Notes: generated by a model not told the origin, from the sequence alone. A stretch of 64,000 nucleotides of DNA from Atrina japonica (GCA_030159075.1 BROG01000155.1:906001-970000), one strand, 5' to 3'. Shown: positions 36,931 through 48,780, numbered from the stretch's first letter. Made by a program: numbers and translations.

Positions 36931-37242
36931 ATTCATAGGTCAATGACGTTAAAAACTCTCAGGGGATTCACGTTTCACTGCTAATTTTTATACATGACGT
37001 CACACAAAGTTCTGCTGACCAACTTTGATGCACTTGCTGAACTTTACTTACATATTTTGTAATACAATGTGTATCGAAAAAAAAATCACTGTCTAGAGAT
37101 TCTAGTATAAAATACGAAACATAAAAAAACATATCGTATCAGTAAATCGCTATCGAAATAAACAAATTCATATGATAAATCAATAACTAATTTTAAGCTC
37201 ATCAGTATAGTCAATTTAAAACATGTAAGCATCAGAATTGGA

Positions 37243-37355
37243 TTACCATGTGACTGTTTTACAAAAACTGACAGAGTATCGGCGAGTACCCTATCAGTAA
37301 TATCCGTTTCACGAGCCGATACCCTGTCAGATTTTGTAAAACAGTCACATGGTAA
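37243..37355. repeat. Inverted-repeat element
   Basis: TTACCATGTGACTGTTTTAC at left and GTAAAACAGTCACATGGTAA at right are perfect inverse arms, followed inward by CTGACAG..TATCGGC pairs. Confidence 0.85.
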
Positions 37356-37876
37356 CCCTTAAATACTGTAGAAAGAAGAAACAAAAGGAAACTGTTCAGT
37401 TTAAGCAAAAACTTAATCGAAGTTTTCACAATCATGATTTATTATTTCTTTGTCATCCAGGCAATCGGTCGAGTCTCATTCAGGACAATCATGCCTTCAG
37501 TTTCCATTCGGAATATACTGAGGAACTGATCGGGAGGTATCTTGAGTGTTTCTCTAATCGTTCTGTATATGTTCACACTGTTCTTTCGTCAATAATATTG
37601 AGACAAATATTTAATAATATATAAAATATCATTATGAATGCACATATTCCTTACAATTATTTACAATAAAACACACTCACCGGAGAATGTCTTTTGTAAT
37701 AGTATATTGATTTCGTAGTGATCTGATATGTTAAGTGTCACTTGAAGTCCTTATGCCATATTGCTACTTAGCAACTATGTTAATTAAAACAGAATTGTCA
37801 TAATTGGATCAATGGATATGATATCAACTGAAAGTCTGACCCAAATTAACTAATAAACGTTGTCCAACGGTATAAA

Positions 37877-38117
37877 GGGCCTCCATGGCTGAGTGGTTAG
37901 AGCACTGTAGTTTACATCATGAAGTCTCTCACCTCTAGTCAGCGCCCCTCTAGAAGTTAATTTTGTGTTAAATTTTGCCTGTTTACATGCGGAAGGTCGG
38001 TGGTCTCTTCGCGTGTACATTGTAACCGGGTTCTCCCCTCCGCCATTAAAATTGTTCGCCACCATATAACCGAAACTTTGTTGATTGTGGCGTAACACTA
38101 AAATAAACAAACAAAAA
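37877..38117 (+). repeat. tRNA-derived SINE, second family
   Basis: Starts GGGCCTCCATGGCTGAGTGG with the A box TGGCTGAGTGG (from 37886), continues TTAGAGCACTGTAG, and ends with ATTGTGGCGTAACACTAAAA and an AAACAAACAAAAA tail. A diverged relative is at 47443-47640. Confidence 0.7.
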
Positions 38118-38460
38118 GCAAACAGTGTATCAGATATGGATTACTTTCCTCAATTAGGATATTATTTAAGTGCCTCTACGATAAGAATAGAATAACATAG
38201 TTAATTACATTTTTGTTTTGGTTCTGCATTTTCATTTGTCCAGAGACGGTCATGTGTTCTACCGTTTAAAATGAAATCGTACTGTAAACCGGATAATTTA
38301 TCATATGGCACTGCTATGACGTCACGAAACTGTTTTAAGTGAATTTCATTAGCGCCAACTTTTCTAACTCTATGGAAACGTGAGAAAAATAGGAGTGATT
38401 GATAGAAATGTCCATATCTCTTACAATGGTTTGTTAAATTTTTAAAATGTAATGAAACGA

Positions 38461-38580
38461 TTATTGCACTACTATTAGTTCGATATGAGAATTTATGCTG
38501 TACAAAATAATATCGACCGAGGTCGAGTTGTTTTTGTACTCTATAAATTCTCATATCGAACCAAAAATAGTGCAATAATT
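38461..38580. repeat. Inverted-repeat element
   Basis: ATTATTGCAC..GTTCGATATGAGAATTTAT at left and ATAAATTCTCATATCGAAC..GTGCAATAAT at right. Confidence 0.85.
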
Positions 38581-38884
38581 GTATAATATCTTTAAAGCAA
38601 TATATATCTTAAATGAACATAGACAAAATTTATGTATGTAAAATCAATATCAGCTTTTAAGTTAAGACATAATAATTAGGTTTAACTAGAGAAAATTTAA
38701 GTTTATCTGAGAACAACTAGGTTTAACTCATTGATGTGATTTTGATGTGCCATAAATATATCTGAACATTTTATCAACCATGGTTTGATGTTACATGCAG
38801 GTAATATTATAACATGTCAATGCTCTAAATGCAAAACTTATATAATATTAAAAAAACCTCTCAGATAGCAGTGTATAAATCTTT

Positions 38885-40830
38885 AGGATGTCCAGGATAA
38901 AGATACAAATCTGGTAAAAATGGACAAACACGGACCTCTGGAAACCAAGGGATGGGATCAGGTGCCATGGAAGAGTAAGCATCCCTGTCGACCGGTCACA
39001 CCTGCCGTGAGTCCAAAGTCAAATCCATATGAAATACGTGAGGAACAAATCCCCGTCACAATTGGTACAGACTTCTCAACAACCGCCAACGAAAAGGCAA
39101 CTCAACATTTCACTTAGTGAAACAGAGAAATCGCAAACAAGACTATTATGCCAACCGGAACATTTGCGGAACGTTGATATTAAACGCGGTTTTCGATATC
39201 CATTTGTCAATAATTTGTCAGTGAGTAGTTTACATCTGGATACGAAATGTTCATATGTTGAACACGTCTGGCATATCGGATCATTTGTGAAAAATAAGCT
39301 CCATATGCGAGTGACCGTGGGATATTACTACTTAAATGTAGAAAATTTACGATGGGAAAGCCGAAATCGTCGAGTTTGTCGTATAGCTTAGTTGTTAATT
39401 TCCCGTCTGTGTCTATAGTAAGTAAAATGTCTAGGTATGAAGCGTGTGTGCTTGATTCTGTTGTACCTTTAATTTCTAGTTCGCTGGGATATATCACATT
39501 GACATATGTATGAAAATTGTCATTATAAATTGACAAAATGTCGTCGATATATCTAAATGTGAAATTAAAAGACACCGCTAGCGTTTTCTTCTTTTGATTC
39601 AGCAGTTTCTGAATGACGTCTGCTTCGTATGAATAAAGGAACAGGTCGGCCAATAAAGGAGCACAATTGGTTCTTATAGTAATACCGACAGTTGGTTGAA
39701 TGTCTATGATGCTTAAAAGTCTTTCTTTTAATTTTTTATGTGGAATAGTTGTATAAAGAGTAGAGAACTCGTATGTATTAATACTGTGAATTTGAGAAAA
39801 TTTGTGTGGCTTCAAATTTTTTAAAAGTTGTTTAGAATTTTTAAGTATCCACATCTGATTTACACCACTTCTGGAATAAGCATCTGTACAGTATTGCTGA
39901 AGTTTTTCCTAAATGGCTGTCAATATCTTGGTAAGTAGTAGAGATAAATGTTGGGTAGAACATTTTCTGGATCCTGCTATGTACCTCTGCTTATATGGTG
40001 TTTTATGAAGGTTAGGTACCCACTATAATTATGGTAGCTCAAAATTAGTATCGGTTGAAGGTACATCAAAAGAGCTTAATACAGACTCATGATTTTGAAG
40101 GATCTCGTCCTTCGTAAGTGAGCTACGTGTGTATGCAGGATTACCAGAATTCGTATTAAACCCAGTTTCTAACCATTCAGACAAAGTGTCTGGTTCCACG
40201 TCTTCATATTTGGTCCATCGTCTGGCATAATCTTTGACAGAAATTATAACTAAACTGAAATTCTGTCGCCAATTAAAAGAACGAGCTTTGTGGTATTTAG
40301 AACCTCTTTAAATAAGATTTTTGAGGTTTTCATTTTTAACAATAAAAAGGTCGCCGGTGATGACATGCCCGATAGGGTTATATTTGAAGAGAGATGACGT
40401 ACACGAAGAAGTGACGGTGTTGTCTAGAAGGTGGTTGATATCTGAAAAACCCGTTTGTAATTGAATAACTTGGATGCAATGCTAGGTGTTTAACTATATG
40501 AAATGCAAACCATGGTCTTTAATTTAAAATATGGCGGAACACAGGACTGAACTTTTTTTTATGATTTAGCCAATTGCCAATGTTTAAAGCGTCTATACCT
40601 CCATTTGTAAATTTAAGTTTAAGGAAAAGACGTTTCTGTTTAGAACAGTCATCGTTTGTAAAGCGTGTAGGCTTGAACAGTCTGTGAGAAGTATTGTCCA
40701 TTACAATGGAGTTCAGTGTGTATTCTGGGGTTGAGAATCCGTGTAGGGGTTCATTCTTGCTTCCTGAAAAAGTTCATTAAGAAGTGCAAAAGGAACAGAA
40801 TAAAATTTGCTGGAAATATATTGTTAGCGA
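38885..40830 (-). mobile_element. Penelope-like element, reverse copy with internal deletion
   Basis: Read on the minus strand it contains the linker (SKQKRLFLKLKFTNGGIDAL, 40519-40701), the RT N-terminal part (40250-39860), the RT core (39854-39207) and the 3' end (to 38885). In the RT core the frame jumps from KERLLSIID straight to QPTVGI: the segment between motifs A and B is deleted in frame. YIDD is kept, but GIPMGTN has become GITIRTN. It is 5'-truncated within the linker. Non-functional. Confidence 0.8.
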
Positions 40831-41154
40831 TTATGTAATAAAAAACCAAAACAGTTTATAGAAGAAACCATGACATGATTCCTGACGGTAAGCGAAATTA
40901 AAATTAATGCTCTTAATATGATAAAATCATTTTACTCTAACATTACATCTGCAGTTCTGTTAGATGGTAAATTTTCGGAATTTTACTAATGAACTGGCTG
41001 TTGTACATGGGGTGTTATTTTCCCCATATCTTTTTCTCTTATACATCCACTGAATTTGTTTATATTGTTTCCGGTCATTTTTTACGTTTAAACATATATG
41101 TACCGTTTAGATCAGCTATTGATTTATCTTTATATTGAATATGTGTTTATTATC

Positions 41155-41295
41155 CGCATAAGCTGGTGGGGATGATTGTACTCACTGTTCAGTTATGACA
41201 AGCTGCACGGGAAAACGTTTTATTCGTCACATTTGATTACTCTGTGTAATTTTAATGTTATGCTTTATTACCTAAAATTTAAACTCGTCTGTATA
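41155..41295 (+). promoter_or_regulatory. Putative promoter region of gene C
   Basis: Shares CAGTTATGACAAGCT, GAAAACGTTTTATTC, TGTGTAATTTTAATGTTATG and TTACCTAAAATTTAAACTCG with 13941-14130 and, in part, with 52453-52610. TATATATG follows near 41300, about 140 bp before the ATG. Confidence 0.5.
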
Positions 41296-41439
41296 TATGT
41301 GTCTGAACTCTTTTTACGGACATGAATACAGCACAACATCCTGTTTTCGGAGAAAGTTAGACTGCACCATGTTACTGAGAACACTTAAAGTAAGCCTAGG
41401 TTATATACCTTTCTTCAGTAAAAGACATCATTCGTTATC

Positions 41440-41521
41440 ATGGCGAGATTGTGCTTTTTGTTGTTGATCATATTAGTAGTGAGGATTTCGAACTCGCAGT
41501 TCAGGAGACGACAATATCAAG
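41440..41521 (+). CDS. Gene C, first coding exon: signal peptide
   Basis: ATG at 41440 opens MARLCFLLLIILVVRISNSQ, a typical signal peptide with a long hydrophobic core and an SNS/Q cleavage region. It continues FRRRQYQ and ends on a phase-1 G before GTATCT. It shares the LC..LL.I pattern and RIS.SQ end with gene B. The product should be secreted. The total coding length, if the two defective array exons are skipped, would be about 1,043 residues. Confidence 0.8.
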
Positions 41522-42045
41522 GTATCTACTCACAGTATTTAACCAGAATTGTCACTGTTATAACAAATTACAAAAATATAGATATGTGTTTTAAAATACT
41601 TTAATCTTGTATTTTGATAAGTCTGGGTGGATTCTTGGTATCTTACAGATTTTTAATTAAGTGTAGACCTTTCTAAAAATATTATGTGTTCATAATTGCT
41701 ATGTCAGATGTTTTGATGCCTATTTGTAAAATCACATTTTGACAAATGATATATGCAATAGATAAGAACGATCAAAATCATGTGCTTTATTCTTATAAAA
41801 AATTGTCGAGACATTTCCCTCATATTATTGTGAGTAGCTTTTTCCAAATGGTTTAATACTCTACGGTATGGAAATGTCACTGACTTCATACGGACATGAA
41901 TATTCGCAATTATAGCTGAAATTAAATATGTCGGACCAAAACAATACTTTTTTGCTCATGAGAAAAGTTCTGATGATAGTTGATTTTGTAGTCGTATTAA
42001 GACACCACTATCACCGATTAGATTGTAAGGTTTGTTTTTACGCTA

Positions 42046-42782
42046 CGGAAGCATATAATGACCACCTTACGATTTTTATGTTCTCGTTTTTCAAACCTTT
42101 TTCTTGGAAATTCCAACTTTAAAATTGGCTTTTCCAAATTTTTTTCTTGCCATTTCGAAATTAAAGTTGGCTTTTCCAAAATTTTTTCTTGGAATTTCAA
42201 CTTTTTTTGGCTTTTTCAATTTTATTCTTTGATATCCAACTTTGTACAAGTTAAATCTTAGGCATTCCTTTCAAAACACTATGTATCTATAGGCAGAGTA
42301 CGCGTTACACAAAAAGACAATGGAGCATTCAGCTTGTTTGCTGAATTTCCCTTTGTTTTCAGAGTTAATTAGTTTATGAATGGAGAATAAATATTTTTGA
42401 AGAATAAAGATGCCACAATTTAGTGTCTGGAAATCACAAAATAGTCTCTCTTGCCTTGTAAAATAATAATAAAAAGATTTCAGGGGAGCTTACATTTATT
42501 TCATATGTGTTACGTTTGCTGAGGCATTCTTCTTTTGAGATATATAATCAATGTAATATATTAGCAGTTGGAGGTATAGTTTCATTTTTCTAAATGCTGA
42601 TGAAACAACTAAAAGATGTGTGTTAATTAATCTCATGCGCAGTAATCGAGTTTTAAATAGTATAAAGTTTTGTTAACACCTTGAAAATGTTGGAAATTCC
42701 AAGAATGAATTTGGAAACGCCAACTTTTAAGTTGGAAAAACGAGAAATAAACAAATCGTTAGGTGGTATTAATACGCTTCCG
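42046..42782. mobile_element. MITE-like element with long subterminal repeats, TA flanks
   Basis: Ends CGGAAGC..CCACCTTACGATTT and, inverse, AAATCGTTAGGTGG..GCTTCCG, each flanked by TA (42044-42045, 42783-42784), as expected for Tc1/mariner-type integration. Inside the left end the motif TTCCAACTTTAAAATTGGC, TTTTCCAAA, TTTTTTCTTG is repeated about four times; the right end has one inverse copy. About 737 bp, no transposase frame. It sits in the first intron of gene C. Confidence 0.8.
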
Positions 42783-42904
42783 TATAACTGATGATAAATC
42801 CCGTATGTTGTTTTGTTAGTGAGTACTACGAGTACGACAATAATAACCGACTTTCAATAAGACACCTGCCAGAAGTAAGATGGTGTTGCATAATATTCAT
42901 GGCA

Positions 42905-43060
42905 ACTTTATATAAGAACGTTTATAGACATGCGCAGTTGTTTGTTTTCATCCAAATGAAATAGAACGTAAGTTAAGTAAGTCCAGTTGGAATTTATTAT
43001 TAATAATCTTATTTATGCCTTTGAAAGAGCCATGGAATAAGATGCTAATACACGCCGATA
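42905..43060. repeat. Dispersed repeat, copy 2
   Basis: Relative of 2555-2790; see that entry for the shared blocks. Confidence 0.45.
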
Positions 43061-43064
43061 ACAT

Positions 43065-44900
43065 ATATGTTAATTTACACGATTGCTGGACGACTCGAAC
43101 TCAAGAGTTCGTAATGAATCACTGGCAAATCGACCCTATGGATTTTGTGTAGGAATTGCCTGCATTAGTTTAAATATTTATATTTACATACCGACTGTTA
43201 TTTCCTTCATTACAGTTATACAGAATGACTGTTTTGTTATATCAATAAAATCAGAGATCTATGTGTTAACCGCTAGCTGGCGTAGGAATACCTGAATATC
43301 TAAAAAAAAAAAAACCTTTCCATCATGTTACGGCAGCGATTTGTCGGACAAGTATTCTCTGAACATATGAATGAATCAATAAAGAATAAAATAATACACA
43401 TTCATTCCATATTTTTATTTAAAGCCATTCATTACCACAAAATAAACAAAATCACTGAAAGAAATCGAAAACACAAGACTAGGCCTACATCTGTAGCACA
43501 CTGTAGATGCCCACATCATAGGCCTATTGCGATAGATCTAGGTCATGTTATGAAAAGAAACACAGGCCACAGAAATGAAAATTTGCTTCGTAGTTACGTT
43601 GCTTGTAGGTAAGTTGAAAAAGGAGTTAGGTCTAATGCAATTTTGTTTTGCATCTCTAATAAACAGCTTCCTTTTCCGTCACCTAATAGGCTATTCCTGT
43701 CAGAAACAATTCGTCACTCGCATAGCGTGAAATCGACTCTCAGTTCACCTCAAATCCTGTATATTACTAGGCTAATTACCAGGTCCATCTTGTTTTTCAC
43801 AACCTGTAATGTTAATGTCGAGCATAAGTAGTGTTCATAGGTTTCTCAGTAAATTGACGAGATACTCTATATGATCAGCTGGTAAAAACTGAAGTCTGAA
43901 TTGACATATGGAATGATGGATCTATTATAATTTATAAGCCTACACGGATTTTCCATAACGAACGTGTCGATAATTATCTTTTTAACTGAACAATAAAAGT
44001 TTGATATTTCACAACATAATCTGTATTTGTCTTGTTTCAATTGATTTGAAGGATTTACAAGTGAGCTAGCCTATATACTGAAATAGGTCTACTTACGAAA
44101 TCGTCACCCCTTCAGTTTACAGCATTTCCCAACTGATTCAGCAATTGGTAAAATATCAAATAGAATGGCTACTTCCAGTTGTCATCACCGAATATTAACA
44201 GTCACACTCAAACTTTCTGTGACATATTCCACTGATAAAATATCAGAATTCAAACGAAAATTTGTTGATAACAACAATCATCTGTTGCTATTCAAATCGC
44301 ACATAGTAGGCCTATCAGCCATTTGCACATGGCCCATTCGGGCAATTCTCTTCTGACACATTTAACCCGCCACTACTAATTGGTCGAATATTGAAAATCG
44401 CGAACTAAATCTGAGAATAAGTATTCAAAGTTGTCCATATCACTAGTTTCTTTCAAAATGATATAAAAAAGAAATTAAACCTTAATTTCATTAGTATTTG
44501 CGATCAGAAAAGAGAACTACTTCTCATGACAAAACAGCTGTTGACCCATTACTTCATATGAAAACACCCCTGCAAAGTCAGTGTTCTGGAATGAATTTAT
44601 TATCCAGTGGACTACAGTTTCACTGAAAAATGGTAAGTATATAAAAATAAGTATTTTGTTTTTCATTTTTTGAACATCATCATTTCTCAGATATTGTAAT
44701 AATAAGAAGTTAATAAGGTTTAATTAAGTATGCAATGGATATGTGACATTAATGACTTGAAATATATTTTTCATCAGGTATCTATAACTGTGTAATAGAA
44801 TAGGATTGATAATGCCAAGTGTAATGATATATATCCAAAAGTCACTTATTCCTTACGAATAAAACATGTATATAGCATGTCCGCTTTGGTTTTGTACTTT
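43065..44900. other. Gene C first intron, no recognised feature
   Basis: AT-rich. Open frames at 43083-43612 lack recognisable domains, and I do not call exons here. Confidence 0.45.
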
Positions 44901-44904
44901 ACAG

Positions 44905-45075
44905 TTCGAGTACGTGGCAACTATATTTTGCAGTGGACACATTGGTCACCTTGTACCGTCACATGTGGACCTGGAACTCGCTCCCGGCAAAGGAACTGCA
45001 ATATTCATAGACGCTCAATATATGGTCAAGGATGCCAAACACAAACACAAATATGTATTCGCCCATCTTGTCCTA
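44905..45075 (+). CDS. Gene C, TSP1 repeat a
   Basis: 171 bp, phase 1-1 (TTTACAG; CCTA|GTAAGA). It reads RVRGNYILQWTHWSPC, then CTVTCGPGTRSRQRNC, YGQGC and CIRPSCP. The usual DGGF start is replaced and the acidic stretch after the fourth cysteine is QTQTQI, so it is a divergent member, positional partner of the frameshifted 15657 exon of gene B. Six cysteines and both glycosylation patterns are kept. Confidence 0.8.
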
Positions 45076-45205
45076 GTAAGAACAGTTTCGTTATGTTTTA
45101 GCAAACATATCATGTATCATGTGCGTATTGTTACAACTCTACGTCTGTTACTTGTTTGATTTGTTTTAATTTTTGTTAAACGCAACATGCGACATTTTTT
45201 CAGTG

Positions 45206-45285
45206 ATATGGTGGCGGCCATTTAATCTCCATGTAATTGAGGAGAGGGCCTGGTTTCAATGTGCTCGGGAAGAGACCAACGGCCT
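45206..45285 (+). repeat. Conserved intronic box, gene C copy
   Basis: ATATGGTGGCGGCCATTTAA, GGCCTGGTTTCAATGTGCTC, GGAAGAGACCA. Partner of 277-346 and 15848-15930. Confidence 0.45.
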
Positions 45286-45624
45286 ACCACAAGAAAATTG
45301 GCAAACGAATTAGTTAAGGTTCCAGCGAACTAGAACCTACGCTGTCCAGAAGAGAGATATTTCATGGTCCAAAAGATGCCCCTCCGTCATTTGTTATTAT
45401 TATACCTTCTGTTAAAATCTCGTAATCTGGTTGGTTGAGAGAGATGTGAAAATTTTCAATGTCACCCGCTTATTTAACAAAGATAAAGAAGCCAGGGTGA
45501 CATTCCAATGTATATATATATTGGACTATTTATTTTGTATTTTTAGCTTACCGGTTAATAGTTGAAAATATGGTAGCATGTTACAGCAAACAAATATGAC
45601 ACTTGGTAAAATGAAATGAATACA

Positions 45625-45750
45625 AATATTACATTCATGAGAGGGTGATATTGCACATTTTTACCCCTCGGAAAGCATCGTGGACGTAGGCCAAAAATGC
45701 TTCCTCGGGGCCAAAAATATTCAGTATCACCCTCTCATGAATGTAATATT
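45625..45750. repeat. Inverted-repeat element
   Basis: AATATTACATTCATGAGAGG at left and its exact inverse at right; inner ACCCCTCGGAAAGCAT pairs with ATGCTTCCTCGGGG. Confidence 0.85.
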
Positions 45751-45829
45751 TATATAATGTGTATAATGTCACAGTATAAGATATGTTTTCCTGTAATCTG
45801 TAATTAACTGCGTACTGGGCAGTAGGTGT

Positions 45830-46045
45830 TACGTCACAATGTCCTAGTAAGGACTATATGTTTTTACCACATGAAAGTAAGTTTAATGTCACAATATCCT
45901 AGTAAGAACTTCATGTCTTTAACCATATGATTATAAGTGTATGTTTATCACAATGTCCCAGTAGCAGCTATATATATCTTTAACTTACTTGACTGTAAGT
46001 GTTTGATACATCCCAGTATCCTTATAATCCTTATATATGTCTTTA
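45830..46045 (+). repeat. Degenerate tandem repeat, about 65-70 bp, about 3-4 copies
   Basis: CACAATGTCCTAGTAAG, ATGTCTTTAAC and ATAAGTGT recur with drift just before the 56-bp minisatellite. Confidence 0.65.
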
Positions 46046-46055
46046 ACTGCAGGAC

Positions 46056-47330
46056 TGAGTGTATTATCTTTTTTGTATGCACGTTTGTATTTGTTTTGTT
46101 ACCGTGTCCACAAGGGAATTCTATCTCTTTGGAAACACGTTTGTAATTATTTTGTTACCGTGTCCACAAGGGAATTATCTCTCTTTGTATACACGTTTGT
46201 ATTTATTTTGTCACTGTGTTTAGAGGGAATTCTCTCTCTTTGTATACACGTATGTATTTATTTTGTAACTGCGTCCTAGAGAGAATTATTTCTCTTTGTA
46301 TACGTTTCTATTTGTTACGTTACCGTGTCATGGAGGGAAATATCTTTTTTGTATGCACGTTTGTATTTGTTTTGTTACCGTGTCCACAAGGGAATTCTAT
46401 CTCTTTGTAAACACGTTTGTATTTATTTTGTTACCGTGTCCTAGAGATAATTATCTCTCTTTGTATACATGTTTGTATTTGTTTTGTTACTGCGTCCTAG
46501 AGATAATTATCTCTCTTTGTAAACACGTTTGTATTTGTTTTGTTACTGCGTCCTAGAGATAATTATCTCTCTTTGTAAACACGTTTGTATTTGTTTTGTT
46601 ACTGCGTCCTAGAGATAATTATCTCTCTTTGTATACATGTTTGTATTTGTTTTGTTACTGCGTCCTAGAGATAATTATCTCTCTTTGTAAACACGTTTGT
46701 ATTTGTTTTGTTACTGCGTCCTAGAGATAATTATCTCTCTTTGTATACATGTTTGTATTTGTTTTGTTACTGCGTCCTAAAGGGAATTATCTCTCTTTGT
46801 ATACACGTTTGTATTTATTTTGTCACTGTGTTTAGAGGGAATTCTCTCTCTTTGTATACACGTTTGTATTTATTTTGTTACCGTGTTTAGAGGGAGTTCT
46901 CTCTCTTTGTATACATGTTTGTATTTGTTTTGTTACTGCGTCCTAGAGATAATTATCTCTCTTTGTATACATGTTTGTATTTGTTTTGTTACTGCGTCCT
47001 AGAGATAATTATCTCTCTTTGTATACATGTTTGTATTTGTTTTGTTACTGCGTCCTAAAGGGAATTATCTCTCTTTGTATACACGTTTGTATTTATTTTG
47101 TTACCGTGTTTAGAGGGAGTTCTCTCTCTTTGTATACATGTTTGTATTTGTTTTGTTACTGCGTCCTAGAGGGAATTATCTCTCTTTGTATACATGTTTG
47201 TATTTATTTTGTTACCGTGTTTAGAGGGAATTATCTCTCTTTGTATACATGTTTGTATTTGCTTTGTTACTGCGGCTTACAGGGGATTATCTTTCTTTGT
47301 ATATACTTTTGAATTTGTTTTGGGAGGGAA
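46056..47330 (+). repeat. Minisatellite, 56-bp unit, about 23 copies
   Basis: The unit runs CTAGAGATAATTATCTCTCT, TTGTATACATGTTTGTATTT, GTTTTGTTACTGCGTC. The period is exactly 56 bp in the central copies (for example 46441 to 46497). AGAGATAATTATCTCT is a palindrome within each unit. Alternate unit types (CTAGAGATAA versus TTAGAGGGAA, CACG versus CATG) are interleaved, which suggests unequal exchange of blocks. Open frames here are by-products. Confidence 0.95.
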
Positions 47331-47442
47331 TTATTTCTGTGTCATTGCCCTGGTCTGCTCTTTTTGTTTATTTATGTGTGTAATTGTCTGTTTAATTAAT
47401 TGTGTCCTGGTATGACTTATCTCTGAGTACAAACACGTGTTT

Positions 47443-47640
47443 GGGACCTCTGTGACATTGTGGTTAGAGTACCATTCTTCAAAACGTCAGGTCTCTCTCT
47501 TCTGGTCAACGGTGGATCGGGCGCCACTGGATCCTCGGCTAATATTTATGAGAAAATCGACCAGTATAGAGGTGGAAGACGTGTGCTCTCTCTCCGGATT
47601 GTTGTGTGTGGCGTAAAACACCATTCAAATTAAAGTTACA
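47443..47640 (+). repeat. tRNA-derived SINE, diverged
   Basis: GGGACCTCTGTGACATTGTG, GTTAGAGTACC and an end in TGTGTGGCGTAAAACACC resemble the SINE at 37877. The A box is degraded. Confidence 0.55.
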
Positions 47641-47764
47641 AACATGTGTGTTATTATTATAGCTTATTCATCAATGTTTTTATATACATGTGTTGTATTG
47701 AAGTGTTCCAGTATGACTAATCGCTCTTGGTATATACTCGTTTTAAATGTTCTACGCCAAGGTT

Positions 47765-47975
47765 CCACACGACAATTCTGTAATATCACTTAGACGGATT
47801 TCGGAATACAATTAGGTTTTTATTTGGCCTTGTATGACACCACTTTCTGTTTTTACTTTTTGTTTAAAATTCGAGCTCAACTGATCAAGTCTTCTTGACG
47901 GGAGCTTTTAAGTTTAAGTTAATTGCAAAACTATATATTTGGTATTACGTTTATAATATCTATCAATAGTAGAAT
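47765..47975 (+). repeat. Hammerhead-linked repeat, degenerate copy
   Basis: Has TTTATTTGGCCTTGTATGAC, GAGCTCAACTGATCAAGTC (CTGATCA replaces the core box) and GTCTTCTTGAC (intact stem II). GAAA is lost. Confidence 0.65.
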
Positions 47976-48137
47976 TGTTATAAGAATTATGTAATAGACC
48001 TATAAGGTATGTATGTATTTGGCTAAATGTATGATTATTTTTTTATGATTATTTGTAATATTTTGTCATCATCAAACACCATAATCATCGTCATCGTTTT
48101 CAATATCAGTATTATTATTATTGAACACTTAAAACAG

Positions 48138-48317
48138 GATACGGTGGATTCAACCAGTGGAGTCAATGGTCAAGTTGTAGCGTGACATGTGGAGGTGGTC
48201 AGAGCACTCGATCGAGATCGAGATCGTACAATCGTCGTGTTTCACGTAATCGTAGAAGACATAATCTCGTAAACAACAGAGTAGAAAGGAGAAATTGTAA
48301 CAACAACCCTTGTCCAA
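48138..48317 (+). CDS. Gene C, TSP1 repeat b, Arg-rich and lacking two cysteines
   Basis: 180 bp, phase 1-1 (AAAACAG; CCAA|GTGAGA). It begins YGGFNQWSQWSSCSVTCGGG as a normal repeat. Then RSRSRSYNRR replaces the RTC region and RNRRRHNLVNNR replaces the GGxxC region, before NCNNNPCP. Cysteines 3 and 4, which normally form one disulfide, are both absent, so the fold may survive with two disulfides. The insert is strongly basic. A 96-bp TA tract begins 13 bp after the exon. Confidence 0.75.
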
Positions 48318-48327
48318 GTGAGATTCG

Positions 48328-48430
<103 letters not shown>

Positions 48431-48573
48431 AAAATGTTCTCTGCTCAATATACTTGTTGGATATGTCCTTTACTAATTTTTAATATCTTGAAATTAAAAA
48501 TGAGTACAGGACAATATTAATATTGACCTGTACTAATTTTTAATTTTCAGAAATTAAAATTGAGCAAAGGACA

Positions 48574-48780
48574 TATATTACTACTTAAATGTGGGGAAAA
48601 TTAAAGGACTCGGCTAACTTTTTCTTTTCTTTTTTTTTTTTTTTTTTTTTTTTTTTTGATTCAGTAGTTTCTGAATGAAATCTGCTTCATATGAATAAAG
48701 GAACAGGTCATCCAATAAAGGAGCATCCAATAAAGGAGCACAACTGGTTCCCTTAGGAATGCCGACAGTTTGTTGAAAGA
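48574..48780 (-). repeat. Penelope-like RT fragment, reverse
   Basis: The reverse complement carries part of RT motif B and flanking sequence (GGCATTCCTAAGGGAACCAG, TTATTCATATGAAGCAGATT), with a small internal duplication (CATCCAATAAAGGAG twice) and a T-rich tract of about 35 bp (48623-48657). Confidence 0.75.

Noticed and set aside
37349..37624. Open frame of 91 codons
   Set aside because: Starts inside an inverted-repeat element and has no recognisable features.
37877..37950. tRNA-Ser-like gene
   Set aside because: Only the first part resembles a tRNA. The body and A-rich tail are those of a SINE.
43083..43612. Open frames of 70 and 95 codons in gene C intron 1
   Set aside because: No domain, no signal peptide, no relation to the family; length expected by chance.
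46037..47415. Overlapping open frames with repeated Leu-Tyr-Thr-Cys-Leu-Tyr peptides
   Set aside because: By-product of the 56-bp minisatellite. A 56-bp unit is not a multiple of three, so the frame changes with each unit; there is no splice context.
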